The position numbers were made by a program, and so were the translations under genes. This document shows, piece by piece, positions 43,541 to 54,791 of a stretch of 64,000 nt of DNA. The stretch comes from Bicyclus anynana (Eukaryota > Arthropoda > Insecta > Lepidoptera > Nymphalidae), in NCBI RefSeq assembly GCF_947172395.1, contig NC_069097.1:13314142-13378141 (forward strand), given 5' to 3'. The notes under the pieces are model-generated. The model was not told the DNA's origin. It saw nothing but the letters and a program-made list of their open reading frames with translations, and did no database searches. Position 1 is the first letter of the stretch. Each line of letters begins with the position of its first letter.

Positions 43541-44560
43541 GACGCCTTTCCAACAAATTAAAGAGAAACGGGAATATCGGTATTAATAAAAAAAATGTGT
43601 CAAATATTCTTTATTTTTAACCATCCAAAACCCGTCAACACGCAATGGAGCAATGTGGTGGGTATAGTCTACCTTTCCCAAGACAAAAGAGGCCTGGTCT
43701 AAAACTTCTTTAGGTACTATAAGATAAAGAAAGAAATGCTTAGTTAAAAACTAAGTTGAAAAACATCGAAATAATATCTTCGTCAATATCATTTATTTCA
43801 TCTAATTCCAAATGAACGAACGAATCGAATTCCATTCACATTCATCATTCATTAAGAAGGAATGTTAAAAAACGAACATTAACATTTGATGTAAAAAACC
43901 AAAATAGACAAAAGATCGAATCATTTTCATTGTTGTAACAAAAAAATGAATCAACAGAATTGGATAGGTTACCAACGCCGGGCATTCGGTTTTTGTCTCG
44001 CAACCAAAGATTTTATAATAAAGACATGTTACTGGCGCATCAAAACTGAGCCGAACATAACCGGCTAATTGACCGCATTTCATTGAATCGCATAGGTATT
44101 CATCGCAACATCCAAAGGTATTTAAATAAATATCACCTAAATTATACGTATATACAATGTCAAGTTGTATGTTTAGGAACGTTTAAAACCGTCATAAATA
44201 TATAATGGAATTAAACACAAAATTGTGCATGTGTGGTTCTGTAGTTGTAGCTAAATTCGGCTCACTTTTTGCAGTGATTCTGTAGGCACGTAACATGTCT
44301 ATAGCATAAAATGTCGTTGCTCGCAGGTACGAATAGGTTACACCTAACGTTTTTGCTACAGTTAGGTTGAGACGACCTTGCCACGGTCAACAATGACCAC
44401 TTTATCCAAGTCCAAAAGGCTGGTGCTTGGTTGTCTTGGTTTTTGTTGTGTTCAGATGCTTTGATATGAACCTTTAATTATTTTCAAATACTAGGTCCGT
44501 CCCAGAGTTTCGCTTGTGTAGCTTTTTTGTTTTTGGGAATATTGTGCGTATATTTGGGAA
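43541..44560. other. No gene seen
   Basis: Unique sequence; a 72-codon minus ORF at 43865-44083 has no domain. Confidence 0.4.
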
Positions 44561-44780
44561 TCTATACTAATATTATAAAGCTGTTTGTTTTGAAAGAGTT
44601 TTTGGAAAAGTTTCTTTGCTTGAACGGGCTAATCTCATGAACTACTAGACCGATTCGAAAAATTCTTTCAGTGTTACATAGCCCATTTATCGAGGAAGGC
44701 TATAGGTTATAATATATTATCCCCGTATTCTTGCGTAAATGGGAACCATGAGGGTGAAACCGCGCGTCGTCAGCTAATAT
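44561..44780 (+). mobile_element. Helitron, subfamily B
   Basis: Starts TCTATACTAATATTATAAAG; the body has ACATAGCCCATTTATCGAGG; it ends GAAACCGCGCGTCGTCAGCTAAT, so the final CTAGT has mutated to CTAAT. Confidence 0.85.
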
Positions 44781-45140
44781 GAACATATTAAAGTGCTTAT
44801 CAATGAATTTTTGCCCAACTTAGTTATGTTTACATAATATTGTTGTAATTGAAAGATTATTTGACAACTTATATATCAAAAAACATTATAATTATGAGTT
44901 GAATAATTGGTTTGAAAGCGTACGAAACAAACTAGCATATGGTTTATGTCGAACATGATTTAAGATTAGTATGTTATAGTAATTTGTTAACAACGACGAA
45001 GTTTTGCAAAATTTTTAAAAATAAGATAGACTCTCCCAGCTGTCAGGTGTTACGACACGAGAGTGCGATAGTCGCGATCCGTCGCGACTTCTGCGCTGTG
45101 CGTATCTTCGACGTAGGTTGAAGTAAGTCTGAAGCGAGTC
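44781..45140. other. Unique sequence with a small CpG hairpin
   Basis: AGTCGCGA and TCGCGACT form an 8-bp stem with a 4-base loop (about 45069-45088) inside a CpG-rich patch. A consensus donor-like GAAGTAAGT follows at about 45120. A 60-codon ORF across it has no domain. Confidence 0.3.
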
Positions 45141-45412
45141 AAGTACCTACCAAAAATATTTTAGTGCCAATGACATACAGTGATTATAAACTTGATTATA
45201 TATTACGTAAGGGATTACCTTGTGTATGATTGACATAGCTAAGTGTCGTTAGGTGTATTAATATGACGGAGATTATGATTAATGAGTGAAAAAACTGCTG
45301 CGAACAATATTGCTTGAAGACATAATAACAATTGGTCTATGTTTATCGATCGACCATCAATAATCTTTAAATATTTACACCTACTTATAAATTGGCAATG
45401 GATTTATTAACC

Positions 45413-45475
45413 GACTTCCAAAAAGGAGGAGGTTCTACGCTCGGCTGTATGTATGTTTTTTTTTGTATATTAGTA
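45413..45475 (+). repeat. Transposon-like terminus
   Basis: AACCGACTTCCAAAAAGGAG then GAGGTTCT and a T-rich run; the same end as at 15885. Confidence 0.65.
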
Positions 45476-45497
45476 ATAACACACATTATTTATATGT

Positions 45498-45595
45498 TGC
45501 TTTCCAAACCGGTGGTCACTAAGCACTGACATTTCAGAAGTGCTTGTATGAAAGCCTAGACAGTAGTAGAATGGAATAAATTTGCAGTTGTTGTA
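45498..45595 (+). mobile_element. Jockey-like LINE 3' tail, diverged
   Basis: TTCCAAACCGGTGGTCA, then CATTTCAGAAGTGCTTGTAT and GGAATAAATTTGCAG follow the order of the LINE 3' end. Confidence 0.6.
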
Positions 45596-46736
45596 TGAAA
45601 TTGTATCAACTTAATAAAAAAATCAAAAAACCTTACTTAAATTATACAGAAAATATCTGTCACTAAATAATAACTATAAATTTATATTATCAAATGAGAT
45701 CGTGAAGATTTAATTTACAACAACGTGCAAAGTTGTAGTCAGTGTGGTCCGAGCCTTAAATTCACGTTCGGAGTTAATGGCCGCGGAGTCACATTGAATT
45801 CGTAACGAGTATCAGCTAATCACTGCCGCTGTGACAGAACACAATGAGGTAAATGACATTACTTACAAAAAATCATTTCTACATAAAGTCATCTATCGGT
45901 AAAAAAATACACGTATAAATATAAGTTTATCAAATTACTGCAGTATCAGAAAACTATAGTTCTTAATATTATTATTTGTCGATTTAAATTAAAAATTAAA
46001 AAGCAAATAAAGCTCAATATGCAGCAGCGGTTTTAGATTGCGCTTTTGTGTTTTTAATGATTGAATATACTTCTGCAAGTAAAGAAAAAATTTCATTACT
46101 CATTGCATTAACAAGTTTTGATCTGCATCAGTCATTTATGATTCAAATCACCTACTACAATGTGGGATTCGCCCGCACAAAATTTCCTTTACAATACAAA
46201 ACCTTCCGAAGAATAACGTGTAGTTATTATGTTCTGACTTCTGAGTCATAACTACACTGCTTTTTGTATTGCAATGATTTGCGTTATTTTTTAAATTACT
46301 TTTAAATTGCGGTGGTTCTCCCTGTGTATTATATGTATACGTTCAGCAGTTTCTTTGTAAATAAAAAAAAAATTCAAAATCATCTACATCTACTTGTGTC
46401 CTAGACTGCAAATATTTCGTCCTATTAAAAAAATTTTTTATTATGATTTTGGAAATTAGGTTTTAAAAATATTTAACAAATATAAGAATTCGAGAAAAAT
46501 CGATTATTAAATAGAATTACACTCAGGCACTTACCGTGTTCTGTTTTAGGACTATAGATATATATAGGTACATATTTTACGATTGCTAAACAGGTTACAT
46601 CATCATTTTGCTTAAAGGTTTAGACATAATCCCTTCATTATTATCAGCAGCCTTATGTAAGCGGGATTTAGAGTACCTATACCTACAAAAAAAGTCAAAT
46701 GAGAGTTGATCCTGATAATCGAGTACAAAATAAGGA
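45596..46736. other. No gene seen
   Basis: AT-rich; 45725-45850 is slightly GC-richer without recognised motifs. A 67-codon ORF at 46048 has no domain. Confidence 0.4.
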
Positions 46737-46930
46737 TGTCTAATATTATAAATGCGAAAGTTTAAATAGATGAATCTTTGTTATTCAACATCGCAGAAAG
46801 TAAGTAATAGTCGGATTTTGATGAAATTTAATAAAGATACAGTCGGGAATAAAATACATATCTTTTTTCTTCCCGACATTCTCAAAGAAAAGAGACTTAA
46901 ATGAATGAAGCCGCGCGACAAAGGTATAAG
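46737..46930 (+). mobile_element. Helitron 5' part
   Basis: Begins TCTAATATTATAAATGCGAA then AGTTTAAATAG; GTCGGATTTTGATGAAATTT is typical of the family. No 3' hairpin end found. Confidence 0.6.
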
Positions 46931-47699
46931 ATTATAAAATCCTTCAAAGGATAAAATAATGAAGTTTAATGATATAGGTAATGAGTCATAACGACAGTGT
47001 TTTTGTTTAGCAAATGACGTGCGGTATTTTTGACGCGTGCAACGCCCGCTGCGACCTAGATGACCTAAGTCTTTGTTAGGCCTTGTCCTCTAACATTTTT
47101 TATTAATGTATAAATATTAATATCTTGTCATCGGAAACTTTATTACAAAAGGAGGTTTTTTTATATAACTGCAATCTTGAATGATGACGCAGTGTAAAGT
47201 TTTGTTACGATTTTGCATCGCTGTAGCCTCCTGGGTTTTTAAGAATAAGATGTTTTCTAAATCTATCTAATTTTATATTTTAACCGAAAAATTATACATT
47301 GTGTTTAAAATTAAAAAAAAATCTTTAAAAAAATATACATCAACGTTTGTAGCTTCTCAAGTGTAGGTACATCATTTAAGTAAATCTTGAAAACCACACC
47401 GTATATGTAGGCATATCTATACTATAGTATGCGCATTATCATCTGAGTCGTCCGGTCATAAAAGTCAAAAAAGATAGGAATGTGCAGCGCGCCTACCTGC
47501 GCACCCTAATTATCGATAAACGGCTACCTGCGCACGTGCTAATGATGAGTCAATAATGATTTGGACGATTCTGATTGGTCGGTTTCTAATGTAATTGCAT
47601 TGCGTATTTTTTTTGCTATAAATGTGTTTACTGCAATTAAATAAATACATTCATGTGTTACTCGTTGCGCACTATGGATACTAATATATAATAAATTTG
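46931..47699. other. No gene seen
   Basis: A patch with repeated ACCTGCGCAC (about 47496 and 47526) lies before the putative exon at 47704. Confidence 0.35.
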
Positions 47700-47703
47700 G
47701 CAG

Positions 47704-47842
47704 AAGACGAAGATTCTGATGATGAAGACTCAGATGAAGATTAATTTTATTTAGTTAATAATTATATAATATGAAATATGTATTATATTAAATCAAATAT
47801 TGTTAATTTTTTTAATTTTGTGAACAAGATACGATAATAAAC
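47704..47842 (+). other. Possible terminal exon or decayed gene 3' end with an acidic tail
   Basis: After a plausible acceptor (TTTGGCAG at 47696-47703) the frame reads EDEDSDDEDSDED and stops (TAA at 47742-47744); an AATAAA lies at about 47837-47842. Such Asp/Glu/Ser tails end several nuclear proteins. Upstream in the same frame a stop occurs at 47682-47684, so the reading is only 20 codons without splicing. A chance GAT/GAA simple repeat is a real alternative. Confidence 0.2.
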
Positions 47843-47989
47843 TTTACTTATCGATAATATGTCTTTCATTGTTACACCCTTCACTAGACGGCTCCATAAG
47901 ACCCATAAGTGCAAGCGAGATAGATATAGAGAAATGATTTATGGCCCTAAGACTCAGTTGTTAATGCTATTAGTATAATATTAGGTAAA

Positions 47990-48201
47990 AGGAGGTATAT
48001 TTTGTGAGGTTGTAGGGGTTATCACCCCATCTATCTTAACTCTATCTACCGAACCAATTTTGACTATTCTTTTACCAATAGAAAGCCACGTTTTTTGTTA
48101 GTTTCGTTGGCTAAATTCCCCCTATTTCTAAATTAAAAAATATCCCAGCTTTCCCACAGGAACGCGCACTGCGCGAGTGAAACCCCGGGTCATTTGCTAG
48201 T
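47990..48201 (+). mobile_element. Helitron 3' part, diverged
   Basis: Ends GCGCGAGTGAAACCCCGGGT then CATTTGCTAGT; ACCGAACCAATTTTGACT and TATCCCAGC are worn body motifs. Start unclear. Confidence 0.55.
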
Positions 48202-48769
48202 TATCCATAAAAACATGAAAATTTAATTGAGCTTTCCGATGAGGGTTAGTCCTTGGAAATAATATTTAATGAAAAAAATATATATGTGTATGACACATGC
48301 AGATCGCGACTAACAGACGATCAGTTTTTGTAGATATCAAGCCGTTAGCACTGTAGGCATGTGGGTTTATTGGATGGTGTGTGGCTAGCATAACGTGCTG
48401 TTTAATTAAACCTAACAAAGAAGTACGTTATCGACCGAAAACTTTGGAATTTTCCTAATTGCTGTTTTATCACAAATATGCAGCTAATAGCTCGGAATGG
48501 CGTCCGCAAGATAAACTAATAGGGGAGGCAATTTTGGAATAATTAAAAACGTAATTAGCGGGCCCTATCGAGGTGTTTCGTGGACTTAATACCTATTTTA
48601 TCTGTCTTATCATGCGCCTCGGCCGTTTCCTAAAGCATTTTGAAGAAGCTTGAAAAAAACCAAACCTGATTTCTCTTTGTTTTGTTTTGGTATAAGAATT
48701 ATCAGCTATTGTTTAAAACTGGCTTACACAATGCGGTAAAATCTGTATATGTCAATATTTTAAGCGGAA
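48202..48769. other. No gene seen
   Basis: Unique sequence; a GC-richer patch at 48540-48640 has no recognised motif. Confidence 0.35.
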
Positions 48770-48850
48770 AATTCGAATGTTTCTTTGTTTGAATGGGGTA
48801 ATCTCTGAAACTAGAACTAGTCGGATTGTAAAAATTGTATATAGGAATAT
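48770..48850 (+). mobile_element. Helitron subfamily B fragment
   Basis: TTCTTTGTTTGAATGGGGTA then ATCTCTGAAACTAGAACTAG and TCGGATT follow the family interior. Confidence 0.5.
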
Positions 48851-49008
48851 ATTATGTATATACGTATGGTTTTTGTATATGACTAGTCAGACTCCTGAGT
48901 GATCAATGCCTGCACTTCATAGATGCCAAAAAGAGTTACGTAACTTTTCGACCGATCACCTGATGTTTCAAAAGAGCTCCTAATTAAAATAATACATTTT
49001 TACTTGAC

Positions 49009-49020
49009 ATTACTTACCTT
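49009..49020 (+). repeat. Target-site duplication, left copy
   Basis: ATTACTTACCTT, identical to 49416-49427. Confidence 0.87.
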
Positions 49021-49415
49021 TGCTAGTGATGACCTATGGTTCCGAGACTTGGTCGCTAACTATGGGCCTCATAAGAAGGCTCAGAGTCACACAGCGGGAG
49101 ATGGAGCGGGAGATCAGAAATGAGGAGATCCACAGAAGAACCAAAGTCACCGACATAGCTCAACAAGTTGCGAAGCTGAAGTGGCAATGGGCGGGGCACA
49201 TAGTTCGAAGAGCCGATGGACGTTGGGGTCCCAAAGTGCTGGAATGGCGACCCCGCACTAGTAAGCGCAGTGTTGGCCGACCCCCCACCAGGTGGACCGA
49301 CGACATCAAGCGAGTCGCAGGGATTCGCTGGATGCAGGCGGCTCAGTATCGTGATGTTTGGAAGTCCCTACAAATTCCTATGTCCTGCAGTGGACGTCCA
49401 TCGGCTGATATGATA
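49021..49415 (+). mobile_element. RTE-like LINE, 395-bp 5'-truncated insertion
   Basis: Encodes the ORF2 C-terminus in one open frame: MTYGSETWSLTMGLIRRLRV, then IRNEEIHRRTKVTDIAQQV, LKWQWAGHIVRRADGRWG, then KRSVGRPPTRWTDDIKRVAG and an end near DVWKSLQ. It is flanked by a 12-bp target duplication. About ten residues present in the 4.8-kb copy (around SLRDR) are missing in frame before IRNEE. The frame stays open past the insertion to 49568 by chance. It is too short to be active. Confidence 0.92.
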
Positions 49416-49427
49416 ATTACTTACCTT
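49416..49427 (+). repeat. Target-site duplication, right copy
   Basis: ATTACTTACCTT, identical to 49009-49020. Confidence 0.87.
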
Positions 49428-50171
49428 AACCTGTCGTTAGCGCTGCCGGCACATGAACTTATTGGATGGCGAGTGGCTAGCATTACAAAGGCTTTAAAGG
49501 GGAGGAATAAACAGGTGGAAAAACTATGTACGAAAGTCTTTAAAATTCGAACGAAGTCGCAGACGTAGCTGACAGTAGATTAAAAACAACTATGTAAATA
49601 AAATACATACAATGTTTTAAAACAAAAATAATTATACCCACCACGCCACTCTGAGGCGGGTTGGCGAACGTTGTTCATACCGTTTGAAAACTGTTCCTTT
49701 TAGTGCGATTAGTGGACTCTTTTTTGCTAAAATGTCTCGAGAACACGAATCGGAGTTATGGTAGTAATTAGGAACCGGTCGCGGAGTTTTGTTTTTTTTC
49801 CTTCGGAGCTAACATACGCGTAAGTATTTTTATCTTTCAATTTTGTTGAGTTGTTTATCAGTTGATACGAACATTGAGGTTTGGGAATTCAAACTAAATT
49901 GAGCCTATCTAAATTGTTTTTTTAATTAATTGAAAAATTACCATATCAATATTACTAATATATAAGATAAGTATCTGTTCTACCCGTAGTAATTAACAAT
50001 TAAAACAAAAGAAAATATGGAAGGAAGAAGGAAATAGCTTTTAGTGACTTAATGGCCTTTTAAAAATTAGTTTTTATTTTTATAATACGCCTCTATGACT
50101 ATTTGGATTAAACAATAAGTGTATTATCTGTATAAGTAGAATATCTGGTTAGAGATTTATGTTTTTGTAGA
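49428..50171. other. No gene seen
   Basis: Unique flank; GC-richer at 49640-49790. Confidence 0.4.
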
Positions 50172-50358
50172 ATCTATACTATTTTAATATTATAAAGCTG
50201 ACGAGTTTGTTTGTTTGAACGCGATAATCTCAGGGACTACTGGTCCGATTTTTAAAATTCTTTCGTCAGATAGCCCATTTATGGAGGAAGGCTATATATT
50301 ATCCCCGTATTCCTACGGGAATGGAAACCACGCGGGTGAAACCGTGTGGCGTCAGCTG
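50172..50358 (+). mobile_element. Helitron subfamily B, upstream copy of a tandem pair
   Basis: Starts TCTATACTATTTTAATATTA; the body has TCAGATAGCCCATTTATGG; it ends GAAACCGTGTGGCGTCAGCTG. Confidence 0.87.
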
Positions 50359-50450
50359 CTATTATAAAGCTGAAGAGTTTGTTTGTATGAACGCGGTAAT
50401 CTCAGGAACTACTGGTTCGATTTGAAAAATTATTTCGGTGTCAGATAAAG
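50359..50450 (+). mobile_element. Helitron subfamily B, downstream truncated copy
   Basis: Begins CTATTATAAAGCTGAAGAG directly at the end of the first copy and breaks off after CGGTGTCAGATA. Confidence 0.83.
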
Positions 50451-51544
50451 AAATAAAGATAGCGTGAAAATGTGAACATAAAAAATAAATACTTTTACGT
50501 TAGAAAATGACCAAGTATCTATTTAGTATTTAGTATATTTAGTATGACCAAGTATATATTTTATATTCGATTACTCGTAAGTAATACATGTACCAAAAAC
50601 CTACAACGATGACTTCAACTACTTATCTACTTGAACAACCCTTTAGTTATACTTGACCCTTTAGTTACGATTTTTTTTATTCCATTTTAAGTTTTTTTCA
50701 CTTCATTTCAATAAACAATCTTACGCTTTAATATTTATAAACGAACGTATCCCACGGTTTATTTTTTTTAAACTTGTTTTTTAATACAAAAAACGTTCAA
50801 AAGGTTTTTTTTGCCTAGAGTGGCCCTACGGAACAGGTGCTGAGGAATGGTGTTATGCAACATGCACCTAATAGGATATTTAAATTTTTACACAAACTAC
50901 AAATAAGTGATTTTCAAAAAGGAAAGGGTCTATGTACGGCTGTATGCATTTTATTTATTTAAATAAAGTTGTTATTAATTTCTTTTAGATGTACGTACCG
51001 TAACAGAATTTAGTTATTGATTATTAATATATTAATTTAGAAGTTATTATCGAAGAAAATACGGAAGGACGCAGCAATTACTTCTAGATTTAGTATTGTA
51101 AGATGTTTCTTTTTTTATTTTCATAATTAATTTTTATTATTTTTTTTCTAAGACAAGTACCCTGCGATGTGTCATCATCATTATCAGCATTTGAATGCCT
51201 TACTATATGTCATGCTGTAGAATTCGTCAGTTTTGACGGGTATGTGCCTATTGAGTGAACCGTTTACTTATAAGAGTCACAACTCATCTCCTGCATAAAG
51301 CCGTCCGCATATCTCGTCGTAGCAGGTAGATCCATTCACACGAACTTCTGTGAAACATCGCTCGGTGGTTCACAGAAAAACGACATCAAATAATTATGCC
51401 ATAAGAAACAGATTTCTATGAAATTGCAGATAGCAAATAGCTGGCGTATAAAGCTGGTCGCGTATTCTAGACGCACGCGCCGCACCCATTTATAGTATTC
51501 AACAAAGTATGCTGTATTCGCTGTTGTGGTCATAGAAACCAATT
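50451..51544. other. No gene seen
   Basis: AT-rich; at 50916-50950 TTTTCAAAAAGGAAAGGGTC and TACGGCTGTATG are a worn copy of the 15885-type terminus. Confidence 0.4.
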
Positions 51545-51597
51545 AATAACTCATTTATTTTATTAATTTGTGAGAGTAACAAAATAAATGAGTTATT
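51545..51597. repeat. Perfect inverted repeat, 17-bp stem and 19-base loop
   Basis: AATAACTCATTTATTTT (51545-51561) is the exact reverse complement of 51581-51597. Confidence 0.9.
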
Positions 51598-52207
51598 CCT
51601 TACAATCTCAGGAATTGATTTTAGAAGATCTTAATCGTTACCCATAATGAATGAATTTCCGCAAAATAAATACGTCTATTCGATGTTTTAAATGCGTAGC
51701 ATATTCATTGAAAACAACGATAATTGAAATTTATTAATGAATAATTATTTCTTCATAAAAGGTATCTATTTTCATAAAAAGTAACTGAACAGACATTTGC
51801 ACGTCTTTGTGACTGAAAAACCTACATTAATACAAGCGATACTACCAACAAACTAGTATGTACTTGTCTTTTTCAATCAATCACGATATACGTGACACAT
51901 TTGTCCTATAAAAGAAGACTAGACTACAATTATTTTTTTCTCTTAACGGCGCGTGCGGTGCGTGCTATCCGTCAGTCACGTTTTATTACTTTGACCTGAT
52001 GTGCGATCAACTAAAACTATGGGCGCTGTAATTTAAAATAGATCAGCCGAGATCGTGTGAAGTATTCAGACTTAGGCGTGATAAGAAATAATCTAATTGA
52101 CAACTATTGCTATGATATATGTTGCTAACTGCTCATATGTATGATGTATATAAAGCTAATATACTATCACTTCTTCCGTTGCAATATGATATGGAGTTTT
52201 TTTTGAC
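51598..52207. other. No gene seen
   Basis: Unique sequence; a CpG-rich patch at 51945-51985 (AACGGCGCGTGCGGTGCGTG) lacks other signals. Confidence 0.35.
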
Positions 52208-52532
52208 GGTCTCCGTGGCGCAGTGGTATGCGCGGTGGATTTACAAGACGGAGGTCCTGGGTTCGATCCCAAGCTGGGCCGATTAAGGTTTTCTTAATTG
52301 GTCCAGGTCTGGCTGGTGGGAGGCTTTGACCATGGTTAGTTACCACCCTACCGACAAAGACGTACCGCCAAGCGATTTAGCGTTCCGGTACGATGTCGTG
52401 TAGAAACCGAAAAGTGGTGGTGTGGACTTTTATCCTCCTCCTATCAAATTAGCCCGCTTCCATCTTAGATTGCATCGTCACTTACCATCAGGTGCGATTG
52501 TAATAAAGGGCTAACTTGCAAACAATAAAAAA
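52208..52532 (+). mobile_element. tRNA-derived SINE, family II, best full-length copy
   Basis: Head GGTCTCCGTGGCGCAGTGGT (A box), B box GGTTCGATCCC at about 52260, complete body (CGGTACGATGTCGTGTAGAA, CATCGTCACTTACCATCAGG) and an A-rich tail from 52522. Confidence 0.92.
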
Positions 52533-52611
52533 AAAGGATTGCTTTCAGCAGAAGTTTTGTAGTGGTAGAACTCTTTATAACAGAGCAGAAGAGCAGAGAA
52601 CTAAATTAAAA

Positions 52612-52680
52612 AAAAAATTAAAATTCATTTATTTTAAATAGACTTAATTTACAATTACTTTTGAAATGCCAGGTTTGTTT
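52612..52680 (-). mobile_element. Jockey-like LINE 3' tail, diverged
   Basis: AAAATTCATTTATTTTAAAT then AGACTTAATTTACAATTACT, the reversed LINE terminus. Confidence 0.6.
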
Positions 52681-53139
52681 GTTTGTACTTCGTAGTGACT
52701 AGTGACTCGCTAGCTAACTACTTAATTAAGTACTTAATTAACTTACTTATTCCGTCTATTACCTTCTATAGAAAAGAAGTAACGATGGAGGTAATACTTT
52801 CAAGAACGAACAGTCACAAATAATTGTCGAGAGAACTCTTCGTTGGCTTTATAATTGTTATTATTCATGATATCATTGCAACTAAACATCTTGGTACTGC
52901 ATACGTATATATACAAAGTTTCAAAATAATAAAACTACAAAGAACAGTCCGTAATCGGTAAAAAAAATACAACGCACTGACACGAGTTGGGCATCTGTGC
53001 AATGAAACCTTATTTCATTGCAAAAAAAAAACATTTGAAAAAAATCACATTCAAAGACCTCGAAACAATTGCAGTCCAGCCAAAAAAAAAATGCAAAACC
53101 ATTTAAATGCATTTGAATATTTGCAAAGTAACGATCGCA
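52681..53139. other. No gene seen
   Basis: AT-rich unique sequence. Confidence 0.4.
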
Positions 53140-53400
53140 TATCGGTTTATTATCGGTTCTCTTATTCGAATATAACGCGCAAAAAACGTCCGAAATCGAT
53201 TAAAATCCGTACCATACGTACATGTATCCGATCACGGGCTGTCGGAAATAAAAGTTCGGTTCATAAATTCGAAAATACCCGACCCAACCTGTCGCGGGGA
53301 CATTTGGTGAGCGCTCAAATTTATTCTTTACCCTTTTTTGTTCCATATTTTGAGGGAAAAAAATGTAAATAATACGATCCTTTGAAATCGTGGAAGATAC
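53140..53400. promoter_or_regulatory. GC-richer unique patch, candidate noncoding element
   Basis: Contains GATCGCATATCGGTTTATTA, then CGAAATCGATTAAAATCCG, and CACGGGCTGTCGGAAAT. Overlapping ORFs on both strands (93 and 85 codons) have no domain. It is not one of the repeat families in this window. Confidence 0.22.
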
Positions 53401-53828
53401 GAGTGGGATGAAGCTGTGGGTACACTCGACCCTAAATAAACCAAGGATTTTATTCAATGCAACTTCACATTTAAAAACAAAAGTACGATGATTTTTTTTT
53501 TAATTCCAAAAAAGGATGTTAAATGTAATAGATATGAATGTATCACTTGTTTGTAATGTACACTATTTTCTCAAAAATATTTATGATCTGATGGATATGG
53601 AATTAGTTATTTAAAATTCATATTTTTCAGAAAACGTTTTAGTGTAGGTGTGGACCAGGTTCTATTTTCGTTGTACAAAAAATATTAAAAAGGAAAAGTT
53701 ACTTGACTTCGATCATGGCTGATGATAAGGCGATGATGCAGTTCAAAACTTGCGTAAATTGTAAGCAATTGTACTACCCACATTCTAAACTAAGTTTCTA
53801 GGCATTGTACGTTACGCTACGTTTTTAA
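53401..53828. other. No gene seen
   Basis: AT-rich unique sequence. Confidence 0.4.
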
Positions 53829-53869
53829 GGGTTAGATTGTAACTACCTTGGTAAGTTACAATCTAACCC
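53829..53869. repeat. Perfect inverted repeat, 16-bp stem and 9-base loop
   Basis: GGGTTAGATTGTAACT (53829-53844) is the exact reverse complement of 53854-53869; loop ACCTTGGTA. Confidence 0.92.
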
Positions 53870-54004
53870 GCAAATCCCACCAGCTTAAATCGTAGAAATA
53901 CAGCTTATCAAAGCTCAGTGTACCACTGCCCTAAGCACTTATCTGGTCTGACAGGCCCACTCTGCTGGAGGTTAAGTGCAGGTATCCTTTTTTGCCGCTC
54001 TCGA

Positions 54005-54024
54005 AAATAGGTTATAACCTATTT
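54005..54024. repeat. Perfect 20-bp palindrome
   Basis: AAATAGGTTATAACCTATTT reads the same on both strands. It could bind a dimeric factor; no function is shown. Confidence 0.88.
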
Positions 54025-54791
54025 CTTTCCCTTTTCAAATTGAGGAGAGGTCGGTTAATTTGATCGCATGCGGCTAAGAAGGGTTAAATAAAGAAAGCCG
54101 TTCGATTTTTGAAAGGATTGTGTTATTCGATATTAATAAGTATTTTGAATTTGGAACGGTGGAAAAAGAAACTGAACATATTCGGAGTCATATGGTGGGT
54201 ATATTCACATTTTTTTTTCGTTTTTGATGATCGTAATTCTATGCGTTTCAAGGTAATATCAATTTCTATGTATTGCTATTTATACATGACAGAAGAATAT
54301 AGAATACACGTAATAAATACACTTAAAAGTTTTATCTAATTCGTCTGTTTCGTTTCCGAAACGCAATAATATACATAGGTTTATTAAGTAATATTATTAA
54401 AAAAAAATAGTCAATTCCTTAGTCGATTTAATTCGATGTCGATTGGGAACCTTATATGAAAAATCGAAAAAAAAAAAAAATCGACTAATATTATTTAAAT
54501 GACCATTCAGTGTTTGTGTTGATACGATTTGAACTATGAAGGTCATGCCAAAGTCGTTCGCGACTGCATATATATTTGAATACGTAATTTAGGTAGGTAT
54601 CATATACCTACACGAGTTATTTGTAAGTTATTTGTTTGTTGCAACACTCTCGGTTTTTCCTCGTGGCACGTTTTATCGAAGACTCGTCATTACATTAGGG
54701 TGGCATTCCATAGAAAATGCGTAACGAGAGATATAATAAGCTTTGTTTTATTTCATATTTATTAATAATAAAACAATCAGATAATCCACCT
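54025..54791. other. No gene seen
   Basis: AT-rich; a 76-codon ORF at 54109 has no domain. Confidence 0.4.

Noticed and set aside
49427..49568. The last 48 codons of the 49020-49568 ORF as protein
   Set aside because: They lie beyond the target duplication in unrelated flank; the frame is open there by chance.
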